DNA of 64,000 bases from CAVALG01 sp963630555 (GTDB lineage: Bacteria; Bacillota; Clostridia; Oscillospirales; Acutalibacteraceae). Made by a program: the position numbers and the translations under genes. Positions 41,829 to 50,752 of this stretch are shown piece after piece. Location of the stretch: assembly GCA_963630555.1 (NCBI GenBank), contig CAVGND010000006.1:8607-72606 (forward strand), written 5' to 3'. Below the pieces are notes generated by a model, which made no database searches, was not told the origin of the DNA, and worked only from the letters and a program-made list of their open reading frames with translations. Numbering within the stretch: the first letter of the stretch is position 1; each line of letters starts with the position of its first letter.

Positions 41829-42810
41829 TTCCGTCACCTCTCTTAACGGCGTCACCCGGTTCAATATCTCCGATAGTGTAATTTACTATCGGGGCGCGGC
41901 TGCCTTCTTCGGCGCCCGCCTGATATTCGCCGTAAAATTCATCTATATCCTTAATAAACTTGCGGTTAAGCAGATGAAGCGGAATATGTTCGGGACATAC
42001 GCGGGAACACTCGCCGCAGTCGGTACATCTTCCAGCAACATGGAAAGCGCGGATAATGTGGAACATTTTTTCTTCAAATGAGTTCGCCGCCGCCTTGTTT
42101 TCAACGCCCGAATCAGGGTTGTCAAACACGCATTTTTCGCAGGTACAGGCAGGGCAGACATCACGGCAGGCGTTGCAGCGTATGCAGCGTGAAAGTTCAC
42201 CCTGCCAGAATGCAAAACGCTCATCCGGAGTCATTTTTTCAATTTTTTCAACCTCATCAAAACGGTGTGACTCAATCACCTCGCCGTCACTGCCCAAAAG
42301 TTCATCGTAAGCGACATGTTTTTTGGATTTACAGTTTATGCAGCGGTCGGGCAGGAGTTCATCCCGCTTTACGGTCACAGAACCGTCAAACAATGTTTCA
42401 ATCTCAACGGTTTCGCCGTTATCGGATACCGATTTAACGCTCTCGCTTATTTCCCTTATTTTTTTGGGGTCAAGCATACCGCCGCAGGGCACGCCGACAG
42501 CATAAACATTATCGCGGTTGAAGCGGTGCTCGGTAAGCAGTTGATTGAAACTGTAGGTGTCGCAGGGCTTTAAAAAGGTAAGCACCTTTTCGCCGTTTGC
42601 GGTTAGTTTTATAAGGTATTTTGAAAAGTTTGCACCGCAAAGGTCGCCCCAGATAAAGCCGTTTTCCAATTCCGCTTTTGAATTGAATACGGCAGGGGTT
42701 ATATCATAGTACGACTCACCCGTCGCCCAGCCGAGAACCTTTGTAACAGAGCCGTTTTCAAGCAGTTCGGAGGCACGCGATACAAGTGCGTCACGGGTTA
42801 TTTCCTGCAT
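41821..42810 (-). CDS. 4Fe-4S dicluster subunit (FlxB-like, FrhB-related)
   Basis: The 329-residue protein has a flavin- or ferredoxin-type N-terminal region (FLKPCDTYSFNQLL, VYAVGVPCGGMLD) with an extra CINCKSK motif, then CIRCNACRDVCPACTCEKC and CTDCGECSRVCP. This resembles F420-reducing hydrogenase beta subunits and FlxB. It is paralogous in layout to the next gene. Its start overlaps the FlxD-like gene by 13 bp. Predicted role is electron transfer within the NADH-oxidising half of the complex. Confidence 0.82.
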   Translation of the reverse strand: MQEITRDALVSRASELLENGSVTKVLGWATGESYYDITPAVFNSKAELENGFIWGDLCGANFSKYLIKLTANGEKVLTFLKPCDTYSFNQLLTEHRFNRDNVYAVGVPCGGMLDPKKIREISESVKSVSDNGETVEIETLFDGSVTVKRDELLPDRCINCKSKKHVAYDELLGSDGEVIESHRFDEVEKIEKMTPDERFAFWQGELSRCIRCNACRDVCPACTCEKCVFDNPDSGVENKAAANSFEEKMFHIIRAFHVAGRCTDCGECSRVCPEHIPLHLLNRKFIKDIDEFYGEYQAGAEEGSRAPIVNYTIGDIEPGDAVKRGDGNA

Positions 42811-43232
42811 CTTAAATCCTCCAATCTTTTATTTTCGCCGAGAGCCGCCACAGTGTTTGCAAAATCGTTCATTGTTGCGGCAAATTTAGCGCCTTCGGCG
42901 GCGGACACCCATTCCACACGGGTGCGTTCACGCTCAATCCCAAGGTAATCAAGCATTGAGAACAGCAGCGCCATACGGCGGCGTGTGTAATAGTTGCCCG
43001 AAGTATAATGGCAGTCGCCCGGGTGACATCCGCAAAGGATAACGCCGTCGGCTCCGCGCTGAAACGCCCGCAGTATAAACATCGGGTTTACGCGGCAGGA
43101 ACAGGGTACGCGGATTATCTTAACCTCGGCAGGGTAGGCAAGCCTGTTGTTTCCGGCAAGGTCTGCCCCGGCGTAGGAACACCAATTGCAGCAAAACGCA
43201 ACAATAAGCGGTTTATAATCATTTACTTGCAT
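42798..43232 (-). CDS. MvhD/FlxD-like [2Fe-2S] adapter subunit
   Basis: The 144-residue protein matches the MvhD family (hydrogenase iron-sulfur subunit): CNWCSYAGADLAG, VPCSCRVNP and CGCHPGDCHYTSGN. These cysteines bind one [2Fe-2S] cluster. In methanogens MvhD links a hydrogenase to HdrA; in FlxABCD-HdrABC complexes FlxD links the NADH dehydrogenase part to HdrA. No hydrogenase catalytic subunit is encoded here, which favours the Flx reading. It overlaps hdrA by 10 bp. Confidence 0.92.
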   Translation of the reverse strand: MQVNDYKPLIVAFCCNWCSYAGADLAGNNRLAYPAEVKIIRVPCSCRVNPMFILRAFQRGADGVILCGCHPGDCHYTSGNYYTRRRMALLFSMLDYLGIERERTRVEWVSAAEGAKFAATMNDFANTVAALGENKRLEDLRCRK

Positions 43233-45217
43233 ATAGCGTCCACCTCCGCCATAATTTGTTTGTTCATAAAGCCTTTAAGGTCCATAGCGCCCGACATACA
43301 GGCAACCGTGCAGGCTCCGCAGCCCTGACATACCGCCGGATTTACAATTGCTACACGGCGAACCTTTGTAGTACGGTCGGGCATTCTGAACTCTTTATCT
43401 TCGTAAGTAATTGCGCCGTATGGGCAAACATTTGCGCAGGTAGAGCAGCCGTTGCACATCATTTCATCCGAATGGGCAACGCAGGGATTGCCTTTAAGTT
43501 TATCCTTGCATAAAAGCCCTATGACCTTTGAGGCTGCCGCGCCCGCCTGCGAAACCGTTTCGGGAATATCTTTAGGCCCCTGGCAGGTACCCGAAAGGAA
43601 TACGCCCGCCGTCGGGCTTTCAACCGGACGGAGTTTCGGGTGCGCTTCGGTGAAAAAGTCGTTTGTATCCATACTTGCCGTAAGCATAGTGGCAAGCGGA
43701 CGGGCGGACTTGTCCGGTTCTATTGCCGCCGCAAGAACTACCAAGTCGGCGTCTATATGCAATTGTTTGCCGTACAAAAGGTCGGACGCCTGAACTTTGA
43801 GTTTTTTGCCTTCGGGCGATACTTTGCCGACCATGCCCTTTATATAGTGCACGCCGTATTCCTCAACCGCGCGGCGGTAAAATTCGTCAAAGTTTTTACC
43901 GGGGGTGCGGACATCTATATAGAACACGTAGACCTCGGTATCGGGGTATTTATCCCTTATAAGCATTGCGTGCTTCGCGGTGTACATACAGCATATTTTA
44001 GAGCAGTATTCCTTGCCCTTTTGGGCGCAGGCTTCGCAGCGCGAACCGACGCACTGAACAAATACTATCGTATGCGGATGTTCACGGTCGGACGGGCGCA
44101 GCAGCGTTCCGCCGGTCGGCCCCGCGGCATTCATAAGGCGTTCGAGTTCAAGCGAGGTTATAACATCTTTTGACTGCGAATATGCAAACTCGTCGAACTT
44201 ATCCATTGAAATCGGGTTAAATCCCGTGGCGGCTACGATAGCGCCGTATTTTTCATGCAGATATTCGTCCTTTGCGTTATAATCTATTGCGCCTGCGGTG
44301 CAGACCATTGAGCAAAGGCCGCATTTGCCGGTTTTAAGTTTTGTGCAGTAACGGGGGTCTATCGTTGCAACTTTAGGTACAGCCTGCGCAAACGGGATGT
44401 ATATTGCGCGGCGGTTATCCATACCGAGGTTAAATTCGTTCGGCACGTTTTTCTGCGGGCATTTTTCGGTACAGGCGCCGCAGCCCGTGCAGATATCCTC
44501 TTTTACATAACGCGCGCGGCGTTTTATCGTAACGTCAAAATTGCCAACAAATCCGTCAACCTCCGTAACTTCGGAGTATGAGAAAATGCGTATTTTATCA
44601 TTCTGCGCCACGTCAACCATTTTAGGCGTAAGGATACAGGCGGCGCAGTCAAGCGTCGGGAATGTTTTATCAAGCTGAGCCATTTTACCGCCGATAGTCG
44701 GCTTGGTTTCGACTATATCAACGGGAAAACCGGCGTCGGCTATGTCAAGGGCGGTCTGTATTCCGGCGATACCGCCGCCGATTACAAGGGCACGCTTGGT
44801 AACCGGTGTTTCGCCCGGAGTAAGCGGAGCGTTAAGATTAACCTTCGCAACGGCTGCACGCGCCAGAATTATCGCTTTGGCGGTACCCGTAGGAATATCT
44901 TTATGTACCCATGAGCATTGCTCGCGGATATTGGCAATCTCGACCATATAGGAGTTGAGTCCTGCGGCAGCCGCCGTTTTGCGGAAGGTTGCCTCGTGCA
45001 TACGGGGCGAGCAGGAACACACAACAATACCGGTAAGTTTGTGTTCGGCAATCGCATTTTTTATCATATCCTGACCTGCCTGCGAACACATATATTGGTA
45101 GTCGGTGGAGAAAACCACGCCCGGCTCATTCTTCACGGCTTCCGCCACGGCTTTTACATCAACCGTTCCGGCAATATTGGTGCCGCAATGGCACACGAAT
45201 ACGCCTATTCTCTGCAT
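43223..45217 (-). CDS. hdrA: HdrA, flavin-based electron-bifurcating heterodisulfide-reductase-type subunit
   Basis: The 664-residue protein has an N-terminal cluster domain (FVCHCGTNI, CSCSPRMHE), a thioredoxin-reductase-like FAD domain (ALVIGGGIAGIQTALDIA, about residues 144-161) and a C-loop ferredoxin pair (CTGCGACTEKC and the later CGLCSMVC). Two C-terminal clusters follow (CNGCSTCANVCP and CQGCGACTVAC). This is the full-length HdrA plan; HdrA's FAD is the site of electron bifurcation in methanogen and Flx complexes. It lies between hdrC and flxD, as expected for one enzyme. No coenzyme M or B pathway is evident, so the acceptor must differ from methanogens. Confidence 0.93.
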   Translation of the reverse strand: MQRIGVFVCHCGTNIAGTVDVKAVAEAVKNEPGVVFSTDYQYMCSQAGQDMIKNAIAEHKLTGIVVCSCSPRMHEATFRKTAAAAGLNSYMVEIANIREQCSWVHKDIPTGTAKAIILARAAVAKVNLNAPLTPGETPVTKRALVIGGGIAGIQTALDIADAGFPVDIVETKPTIGGKMAQLDKTFPTLDCAACILTPKMVDVAQNDKIRIFSYSEVTEVDGFVGNFDVTIKRRARYVKEDICTGCGACTEKCPQKNVPNEFNLGMDNRRAIYIPFAQAVPKVATIDPRYCTKLKTGKCGLCSMVCTAGAIDYNAKDEYLHEKYGAIVAATGFNPISMDKFDEFAYSQSKDVITSLELERLMNAAGPTGGTLLRPSDREHPHTIVFVQCVGSRCEACAQKGKEYCSKICCMYTAKHAMLIRDKYPDTEVYVFYIDVRTPGKNFDEFYRRAVEEYGVHYIKGMVGKVSPEGKKLKVQASDLLYGKQLHIDADLVVLAAAIEPDKSARPLATMLTASMDTNDFFTEAHPKLRPVESPTAGVFLSGTCQGPKDIPETVSQAGAAASKVIGLLCKDKLKGNPCVAHSDEMMCNGCSTCANVCPYGAITYEDKEFRMPDRTTKVRRVAIVNPAVCQGCGACTVACMSGAMDLKGFMNKQIMAEVDAICK

Positions 45218-45234
45218 TGTGTTTTTCCCCTTTC

Positions 45235-45627
45235 TTATTTGGAATATTTGCGCATTGCGCTTACTATCGCCTGCTGCGGCATATCGTCATTTAAAAGCGA
45301 CGGAATATCGTCGGCGGTCATATGATTGGCGCCCTTTTCGCGTATAACCGCAAGGCGCACCGCCTCAATCAGTTTTGCCGGCTCAACGCCGCGGGGGCAT
45401 CGGTCAACACATGCAAAGCAGGAAAGGCATTTGTATATGGATTTTGATTTCATAAGCGGCTCAATATCACCCGTTTCGACCATATAAACGAACTGATGGG
45501 GGTGATACTCCATTTCGTCGTATGACGGGCAGGTGGCGGAGCATTTTCCGCAGCGCATACATTTAAGCGGATTTACGCCGCTTGAACGCAATATTTGCTC
45601 TTTAAGCCTTTGGGTGTTGTTCTGCAT
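45235..45627 (-). CDS. hdrC: HdrC, 4Fe-4S subunit
   Basis: The 130-residue protein has two ferredoxin motifs, CMRCGKCSATCP and CLSCFACVDRCP, in the HdrC pattern. It passes electrons from HdrA to HdrB. Its ATG overlaps the stop of hdrB in the sequence TAATG, so the two are translationally coupled. Confidence 0.92.
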   Translation of the reverse strand: MQNNTQRLKEQILRSSGVNPLKCMRCGKCSATCPSYDEMEYHPHQFVYMVETGDIEPLMKSKSIYKCLSCFACVDRCPRGVEPAKLIEAVRLAVIREKGANHMTADDIPSLLNDDMPQQAIVSAMRKYSK

Positions 45628-46424
45628 TATTGCGCCTCCTTTACGCCGAGGGCTTCGGCGAGCAGTTCGGTAAAATATACTACGGGAACGGGGCTGCCGT
45701 TTTTAACAAGATTATACCTGCACAACGGGCAGGCGGTTACGATACTGTCGGCTCCCGCGCCGGCTGCGCTGCCGCTTACCGTGCGGCTTTTGCGCTCTGC
45801 CGAAGCGGCGTCCTCCAATGCGACATAGCCGCCGCAGCACTCGTTTCTGTACGGATAGATTACCGGTTCCGCGCCCAGCGCTTTTATGAATTCTTCAATA
45901 ATCTGCGGATTTTCGGGGTCGTCAAACTCCAGAACCTTTGAAGGGCGGAGAAGCATACAGCCGTAATATGCGGCTATCCTTCTTCCCGTAAGCGGATTGG
46001 TGACCTTCTCTTTTATTTTGTCAAAACCGACAACGTCACGCAGCAGTTCAAAATAATGCATAACCTTCGTTTCGCCGTGATAGGGTGCGGCAGCGTCCTT
46101 ATCCTGCGACATATACAGGTTGACCTTTGAGGCAAAATTCTCATCGGTCAGCATCGCGTTGTTTGTCTGTTTTATAACATTGTGGCAGGCGGAGCATACC
46201 GTAACAAGCGGGCGGCCGCTGTCACGCGCGGCGGCAAGCGCACGCACCGACGAAAGTTTTGAGGCTATTTCGTCTTCGGCACTTACGAACACGCCGCCGC
46301 AGCACTGCCAGTTTTCAATCTCACATAATTCTACTCCGAGTATCTCTGCGCATTTTCTTGCGTAAAGGTCAAGTTCCTTTGCTTTTGTGCGCAGGGTACA
46401 TCCCGGAAAATAACCGACCTTCAT
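45627..46424 (-). CDS. hdrB: HdrB, CCG-domain catalytic subunit
   Basis: The 265-residue protein starts MKVGYFPGCTL and has two complete CCG domains: WQCCGGVF with VTVCSACHN, and NECCGGYV with VTACPLCRY. In methanogens these bind two non-cubane [4Fe-4S] clusters that cleave the CoM-CoB disulfide. I chose the ATG at 46424 behind AAGGAGGAG; in-frame sequence further upstream is noise. Its substrate here is unknown. It may reduce a low-molecular-weight disulfide or hand electrons to the fumarate reductase. Confidence 0.92.
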   Translation of the reverse strand: MKVGYFPGCTLRTKAKELDLYARKCAEILGVELCEIENWQCCGGVFVSAEDEIASKLSSVRALAAARDSGRPLVTVCSACHNVIKQTNNAMLTDENFASKVNLYMSQDKDAAAPYHGETKVMHYFELLRDVVGFDKIKEKVTNPLTGRRIAAYYGCMLLRPSKVLEFDDPENPQIIEEFIKALGAEPVIYPYRNECCGGYVALEDAASAERKSRTVSGSAAGAGADSIVTACPLCRYNLVKNGSPVPVVYFTELLAEALGVKEAQ

Positions 46425-46443
46425 CTTTCTCCTCCTTAAAGGT

Positions 46444-47820
46444 TTAAACCATACGTTCGGGGCGGAATACTTCGTCAAACTTCTCGGCAGTTAAAAAGCC
46501 CAATTCCACGCAGGCTTCTTTAAGCGAAATGTTGTCTTTAAACGCTTTTTTAGCCGTTTTGGCTGCGTTTTCGTACCCGATATAGGGGTTGAGCGCAGTA
46601 ACCAGCATAAGTGAATTATGAAGATTATCGTGCATTTTTTCACGGTTTACGTTAATGCCTACTGCGCATTTATCGTTAAACGATGTAATCACTTCAGACA
46701 GCAGGCGAACCGATTGCAAGAAATTGTAAGCCGCTACGGGCATAAATACGTTAAGTTCAAAGTTACCCTGTGACGCCGCAATACTTACAGCCGTGTCGTT
46801 ACCCATTACCTGAACGGCTACCATGGTAACCGCTTCGCACTGGGTCGGGTTGACCTTACCCGGCATTATCGACGAGCCCGGTTCGTTGGCGGGTATGCGC
46901 AATTCGCCCAATCCGTCGCGCGGGCCGGAAGCCAGCCAGCGAACATCGTTGGCTATTTTCATCATATCCGCCGCCGTCGCTTTAACGGCGCCGTGCGCAA
47001 AAACATATTCGTCCTTTGAAGTCAGGGCGTGGAACTTATTGGGTGCGGTTACAAACGGTTTTCCGGTAATCTCCGCTATCTTGCCCGCAACAAGTTCCGA
47101 AAATCCTGCGGGCGCGTTAAGTCCGGTGCCGACCGCCGTTCCGCCGAGGGCGAGTTCGCAAAGCGGTTTAACCGCAAGTTTAAGCAGTTCAACATCGCGC
47201 TCAAGACTTGTGCGCCAACCGGACATTTCCTGACTGAATTTAATCGGGGTGGCGTCCTGAAGGTGAGTACGCCCGGATTTTACAACACCCTGATACTTTA
47301 TCTCAAGGCGTTTAAATGTGGAAATCAGTATTTCAAGGGCGGGTATAAGATTGTCCTCAATAGCCAAAACGGCGGAAATGCTCATAGCGGTCGGGAAAGT
47401 GTCGTTGGAAGACTGGCTCATATTAACATCGTCATTCGGGTGACAGAGTTTTTCCCCGGCTATCTGATTCGCACGGTTGGCTATTACCTCGTTGGCGTTC
47501 ATATTGGACTGCGTGCCCGAACCGGTCTGCCATACAACAAGCGGAAAATGGCTGTTGAGGCTGCCCGAAATAACCTCGTCACAGGCAAGGGATATTGACT
47601 GCAGTTTTTTAACGGTCATTTTTTTCGGGTTAAGTTCCGAGTTTGCCATGGCGGCTGCCTTTTTAAGTATGCCGAAGGCGTGTATTATCTCGCTCGGCAT
47701 GGTTTCAATGCCCACTCCTATTTTAAAATTTTCGTGACTGCGCTGGGTCTGCGCACCCCACAAACGGTCGGCAGGAACCTGTATTTCACCCATTGAGTCA
47801 TGTTCTGTACGGTATTTCAT
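46444..47820 (-). CDS. fumC: Class II fumarate hydratase
   Basis: The 458-residue enzyme interconverts malate and fumarate. It shows the superfamily signature GSSIMPGKVNPTQCE, the SGSGTQSNMNANEVI-type segment (QTGSGTQSNMN), SSNDTFPTAM and GRTHLQDATPI with the catalytic histidine. It is the iron-free, oxygen-tolerant class. It lies between the malate dehydrogenase and hdrB genes on one transcript, 24 bp after the former. In this setting it should run from malate to fumarate. Confidence 0.95.
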   Translation of the reverse strand: MKYRTEHDSMGEIQVPADRLWGAQTQRSHENFKIGVGIETMPSEIIHAFGILKKAAAMANSELNPKKMTVKKLQSISLACDEVISGSLNSHFPLVVWQTGSGTQSNMNANEVIANRANQIAGEKLCHPNDDVNMSQSSNDTFPTAMSISAVLAIEDNLIPALEILISTFKRLEIKYQGVVKSGRTHLQDATPIKFSQEMSGWRTSLERDVELLKLAVKPLCELALGGTAVGTGLNAPAGFSELVAGKIAEITGKPFVTAPNKFHALTSKDEYVFAHGAVKATAADMMKIANDVRWLASGPRDGLGELRIPANEPGSSIMPGKVNPTQCEAVTMVAVQVMGNDTAVSIAASQGNFELNVFMPVAAYNFLQSVRLLSEVITSFNDKCAVGINVNREKMHDNLHNSLMLVTALNPYIGYENAAKTAKKAFKDNISLKEACVELGFLTAEKFDEVFRPERMV

Positions 47821-47844
47821 AGTGCAATCCCCCTCTGAATTCGG

Positions 47845-48789
47845 TTATATTTCAAGATTATTTATAACGTCTTTAAGCGTGTCGGCGCTGCGGTGCAAAA
47901 GGGCAAGTTCGTTTTCGGTAAGCGGAACGTTTACCTTGCCGCGGACACCGTCGTGACCTACCATATTAAGGGTGCTTAAACATACGTTGTCAACCCCGTA
48001 TTCACCGTGCATCATCGTTGATACGGTCATTGTGGTATCAATGCCGGCAAGCAGGCACTTGCATATGTGGCAAACCGAAACCGAAACCGCATAAAACGTT
48101 GCGCCCTTGCGCGCAATAACGCGTGCGCCCGATTTGCGGACATACTGCTCAATTTCACGGAAATTGAGTTCCGGAGCGTCGAAATCCGGGTTGGTGATAA
48201 GTTGCTTGCATTCGGTTATCGGGACATTTGAAATGTTGGCGACCGACCACGGAATAAACGAGGAATCGCCGTGCTCGCCGAAAACATAAGCGTGAACATT
48301 GCTCTGATTTATGTTGTAGTATTCCGAAAGCCTTGAACGCAGGCGGGCGGTATCAAGTATGGTACCCGAACCCATAATGCGGTTTTCCGGCAATCCGGAC
48401 ATTTTATAGAATGTATATGTAAGGATATCCACCGGATTGCTGACTATAATATATGCGGCGTTCGGTGCATACTTTGTGATTTCGGGAATTATCTGTTTCA
48501 TAATGTTAACATTTGTCTGTGCAAGTTCAAGGCGCGACTGCCCCTGTTTTCTCGGTAATCCGGAGGTTATTATAACTATATCGGAGTTTTCCGCGTCACG
48601 GTAATCACCGGCATAAACCGAAGATGCTTCGCAAAACGGCGTGCCCTGCCTTATATCAAGCGCTTCGCCCAAAGCCTTTTCGCTGTTAATATCTATCATA
48701 ACAATTTCGGACGCAAGGCCCATAACCGTTAAGGTGTATGCAATGGTAGAGCCGACGCTTCCGGTACCTATTATTGAGATTTTATTCAC
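47845..48789 (-). CDS. LDH/MDH-family dehydrogenase, predicted malate dehydrogenase
   Basis: The 314-residue protein has the NAD motif GTGSVGSTIA, the NADH-selecting acid D33, NPVDILTYTFYKMSG and the catalytic histidine in FGEHGDSSFIPWS. Overall it resembles lactate dehydrogenases. At the substrate-specificity position (Q102 of LDH), the loop reads GLPRKQGQSR, with arginine R80 as in malate dehydrogenases. R86 matches the catalytic R109. Placement upstream of fumC supports oxaloacetate as substrate. Automatic annotation may call it L-lactate dehydrogenase. It is the first gene of the operon. Confidence 0.82.
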   Translation of the reverse strand: MNKISIIGTGSVGSTIAYTLTVMGLASEIVMIDINSEKALGEALDIRQGTPFCEASSVYAGDYRDAENSDIVIITSGLPRKQGQSRLELAQTNVNIMKQIIPEITKYAPNAAYIIVSNPVDILTYTFYKMSGLPENRIMGSGTILDTARLRSRLSEYYNINQSNVHAYVFGEHGDSSFIPWSVANISNVPITECKQLITNPDFDAPELNFREIEQYVRKSGARVIARKGATFYAVSVSVCHICKCLLAGIDTTMTVSTMMHGEYGVDNVCLSTLNMVGHDGVRGKVNVPLTENELALLHRSADTLKDVINNLEI

Positions 48790-48822
48790 TGTATACCACT
48801 CCTATTTTACATAATTCATTAT

Positions 48823-48851
48823 ATTATACCATCAAGTGTCAATTAATTCAA
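48823..48851 (-). promoter_or_regulatory. Promoter of the malate-fumarate-Hdr-Flx operon
   Basis: On the minus strand TTGAAT (48846-48851) and TATAAT (48823-48828) are 17 bp apart, 33 bp before the dehydrogenase start codon. No further convincing promoter is seen within the operon. Confidence 0.75.
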
Positions 48852-48935
48852 TAGTTCGGCAGTTATTTTGAATTATACATTTTTTGATATATCGGTTATA
48901 TCATTTTTTATATCATACGGAAAAAAGCAAAGCAT

Positions 48936-48967
48936 AAAAACACCGGCTGCAATATATGCAGTCGGTG
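48936..48967 (-). terminator. Terminator after the RNase Y gene
   Basis: On the minus strand CACCGACTGCA pairs with TGCAGCCGGTG (one mismatch) and is followed by TTTTTATG. Confidence 0.8.
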
Positions 48968-48979
48968 CTTGTAAGTTAA

Positions 48980-50533
48980 TTATTTGGCATAATCCACAAC
49001 GCGGTTTTCGCGTATAAGGTTTACCTTTATCTGTCCCGGATAGTTAAGTTCTTCTTCTATCCTTTTTGCTATATCACGTGCAACAAGAACCATTTGGTCG
49101 TCGCTTATCTGGTCGGGCTTAATAATAACGCGTATTTCACGGCCTGCCTGAATGGCAAACGAGGTGTCAACACCCTTGAAAGAGTTGGCGATCTCCTCAA
49201 GTTTTTCAAGCCTTTTTATGTAGTTCTCAAGATTTTCCCTGCGTGCGCCGGGGCGTGCGGCGGATATGGCGTCCGCAGCCTGAACGAGGCAGGCGATAAC
49301 CGTTTTAGCCTCAACATCGCCGTGGTGGGCGTGTATCGCGTGGATTATCTGCTCATTTTCTTTGTATTTTTTGGCGGCTTCAACACCCAGCATAATGTGG
49401 GAGCCTTCCTGCTCGTGGTCAAGGGCTTTACCGATATCGTGCAAAAGTCCCGCGCGTTTTGCAAGGGTAACGTCGGCGCCGAGTTCGGCAGCCATAAGCC
49501 CCGCAAGGTGGCAGACCTCCATCGAGTGATTAAGCACATTCTGACCGTAACTTGTGCGGTAATGCAGTTTACCCAGAAGTTTGATTATTTCGGGATGCAT
49601 ATGCGCAATTCCCGCGTCAAGCATAGCGCGTTCACCTTCGCGTTTGATGGTGCGGTCAACTTCGCTTTTGGCTTTTGCAACCGCCTCTTCAATCTTGGTC
49701 GGGTGAATTCTTCCGTCGGTTATCAGCCGTTCAAGCGCAAGGCGCGCAACCTCTCGGCGGATGGGGTCAAAACTTGATACCGTTATGGCCTCCGGCGTGT
49801 CATCAATAATAAGGTCAACACCCGTGGCGGTTTCGATTGCACGGATGTTTCTGCCTTCACGGCCGATGATTCGACCTTTCATTTCGTCATTCGGCAGCGG
49901 AACTACCGAAACGGTCGTCTCGCTCGAATGGTCGGCAGCGCAGCGCTGTATCGCCTGCGAAATGAGTTCGCGCGACTTAGAGTCAACCTCTTCCTTAAAC
50001 TGCTGCTCATATTCGCGTATCTTAACCGCTTTTTCGTGGCAAAGTTCATCGTCAAGTGCCGATATTATCTGTGATTTTGCCTGTTCAACGGTCAGACCCG
50101 AAATTTTTTCAAGCATATCAAGCTGACTTCTCTTGATTTGCTCGGCTTCCGCAATTCTTTGCTCAAGGTCTTTGGTGCGTGCGTTTATTTTTTCTTCTTT
50201 TGCTTCAATGTTGTCAATCTTTTTGTCAAGTGATTCTTCCTTTTGCTGAAGTCTGCGTTCCTGTCTTTGAACTTCGCTTCTGCGTTCTTTCAGTTCACGG
50301 TCTGTTTCGGCTTTAAGGGTGTATATTTCGTCCTTAGCTTCAAGCACCGCTTCTTTCTTTTTCGCTTCGGCAGTTTTCATTGCCTCGTTAAGAATTCGTT
50401 TGGCTTCATCCTCGGCAGAGCCGATAACAGCCTCCGATTTCCTGCGCCTGAAAGATATACCTGCCAAAAAGGAGATCACTGCAACGATTACTGCGATAAT
50501 CGCAAAGATTACTATAGTAATCGTATCGGGCAT
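48980..50533 (-). CDS. rny: Ribonuclease Y
   Basis: RNase Y is the membrane-anchored endonuclease that starts mRNA decay in Firmicutes. The 517-residue protein has an N-terminal membrane anchor (ITIVIFAIIAVIVAVISFLA), a long coiled coil (about residues 30-170), a KH domain (MKGRIIGREGRNIRAIETAT) and an HD domain (LLHDIGKALDHEQEGSHIM). I chose the ATG at 50533 behind AAGGAGGTG; an in-frame TTG ten codons upstream overlaps that site. Promoter and a structured spacer lie upstream. Confidence 0.96.
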   Translation of the reverse strand: MPDTITIVIFAIIAVIVAVISFLAGISFRRRKSEAVIGSAEDEAKRILNEAMKTAEAKKKEAVLEAKDEIYTLKAETDRELKERRSEVQRQERRLQQKEESLDKKIDNIEAKEEKINARTKDLEQRIAEAEQIKRSQLDMLEKISGLTVEQAKSQIISALDDELCHEKAVKIREYEQQFKEEVDSKSRELISQAIQRCAADHSSETTVSVVPLPNDEMKGRIIGREGRNIRAIETATGVDLIIDDTPEAITVSSFDPIRREVARLALERLITDGRIHPTKIEEAVAKAKSEVDRTIKREGERAMLDAGIAHMHPEIIKLLGKLHYRTSYGQNVLNHSMEVCHLAGLMAAELGADVTLAKRAGLLHDIGKALDHEQEGSHIMLGVEAAKKYKENEQIIHAIHAHHGDVEAKTVIACLVQAADAISAARPGARRENLENYIKRLEKLEEIANSFKGVDTSFAIQAGREIRVIIKPDQISDDQMVLVARDIAKRIEEELNYPGQIKVNLIRENRVVDYAK

Positions 50534-50699
50534 AAAATGCACCTCCTTTATATTAAAACGCAATTAAAACAATGCCGCCGCCAATAGGTGGGGCGGTCTA
50601 AAAGAGGGTTGCGTTTTTGACCCCCTGCGAGTTGTATGAAAATCAGATATCTTGTGTTCGCCAAGCACAAAATTCACCAATATATACATACTATCCTAT

Positions 50700-50728
50700 A
50701 TTTTATGCTTTTTTATGCATATTGTCAA
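50700..50728 (-). promoter_or_regulatory. Promoter of the RNase Y gene
   Basis: On the minus strand TTGACA (50723-50728) and TAAAAT (50700-50705) are 17 bp apart, about 165 bp before the start codon, giving a long leader. Confidence 0.75.
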
Positions 50729-50752
50729 GTGCCAATTTCGGCATAACGCACG

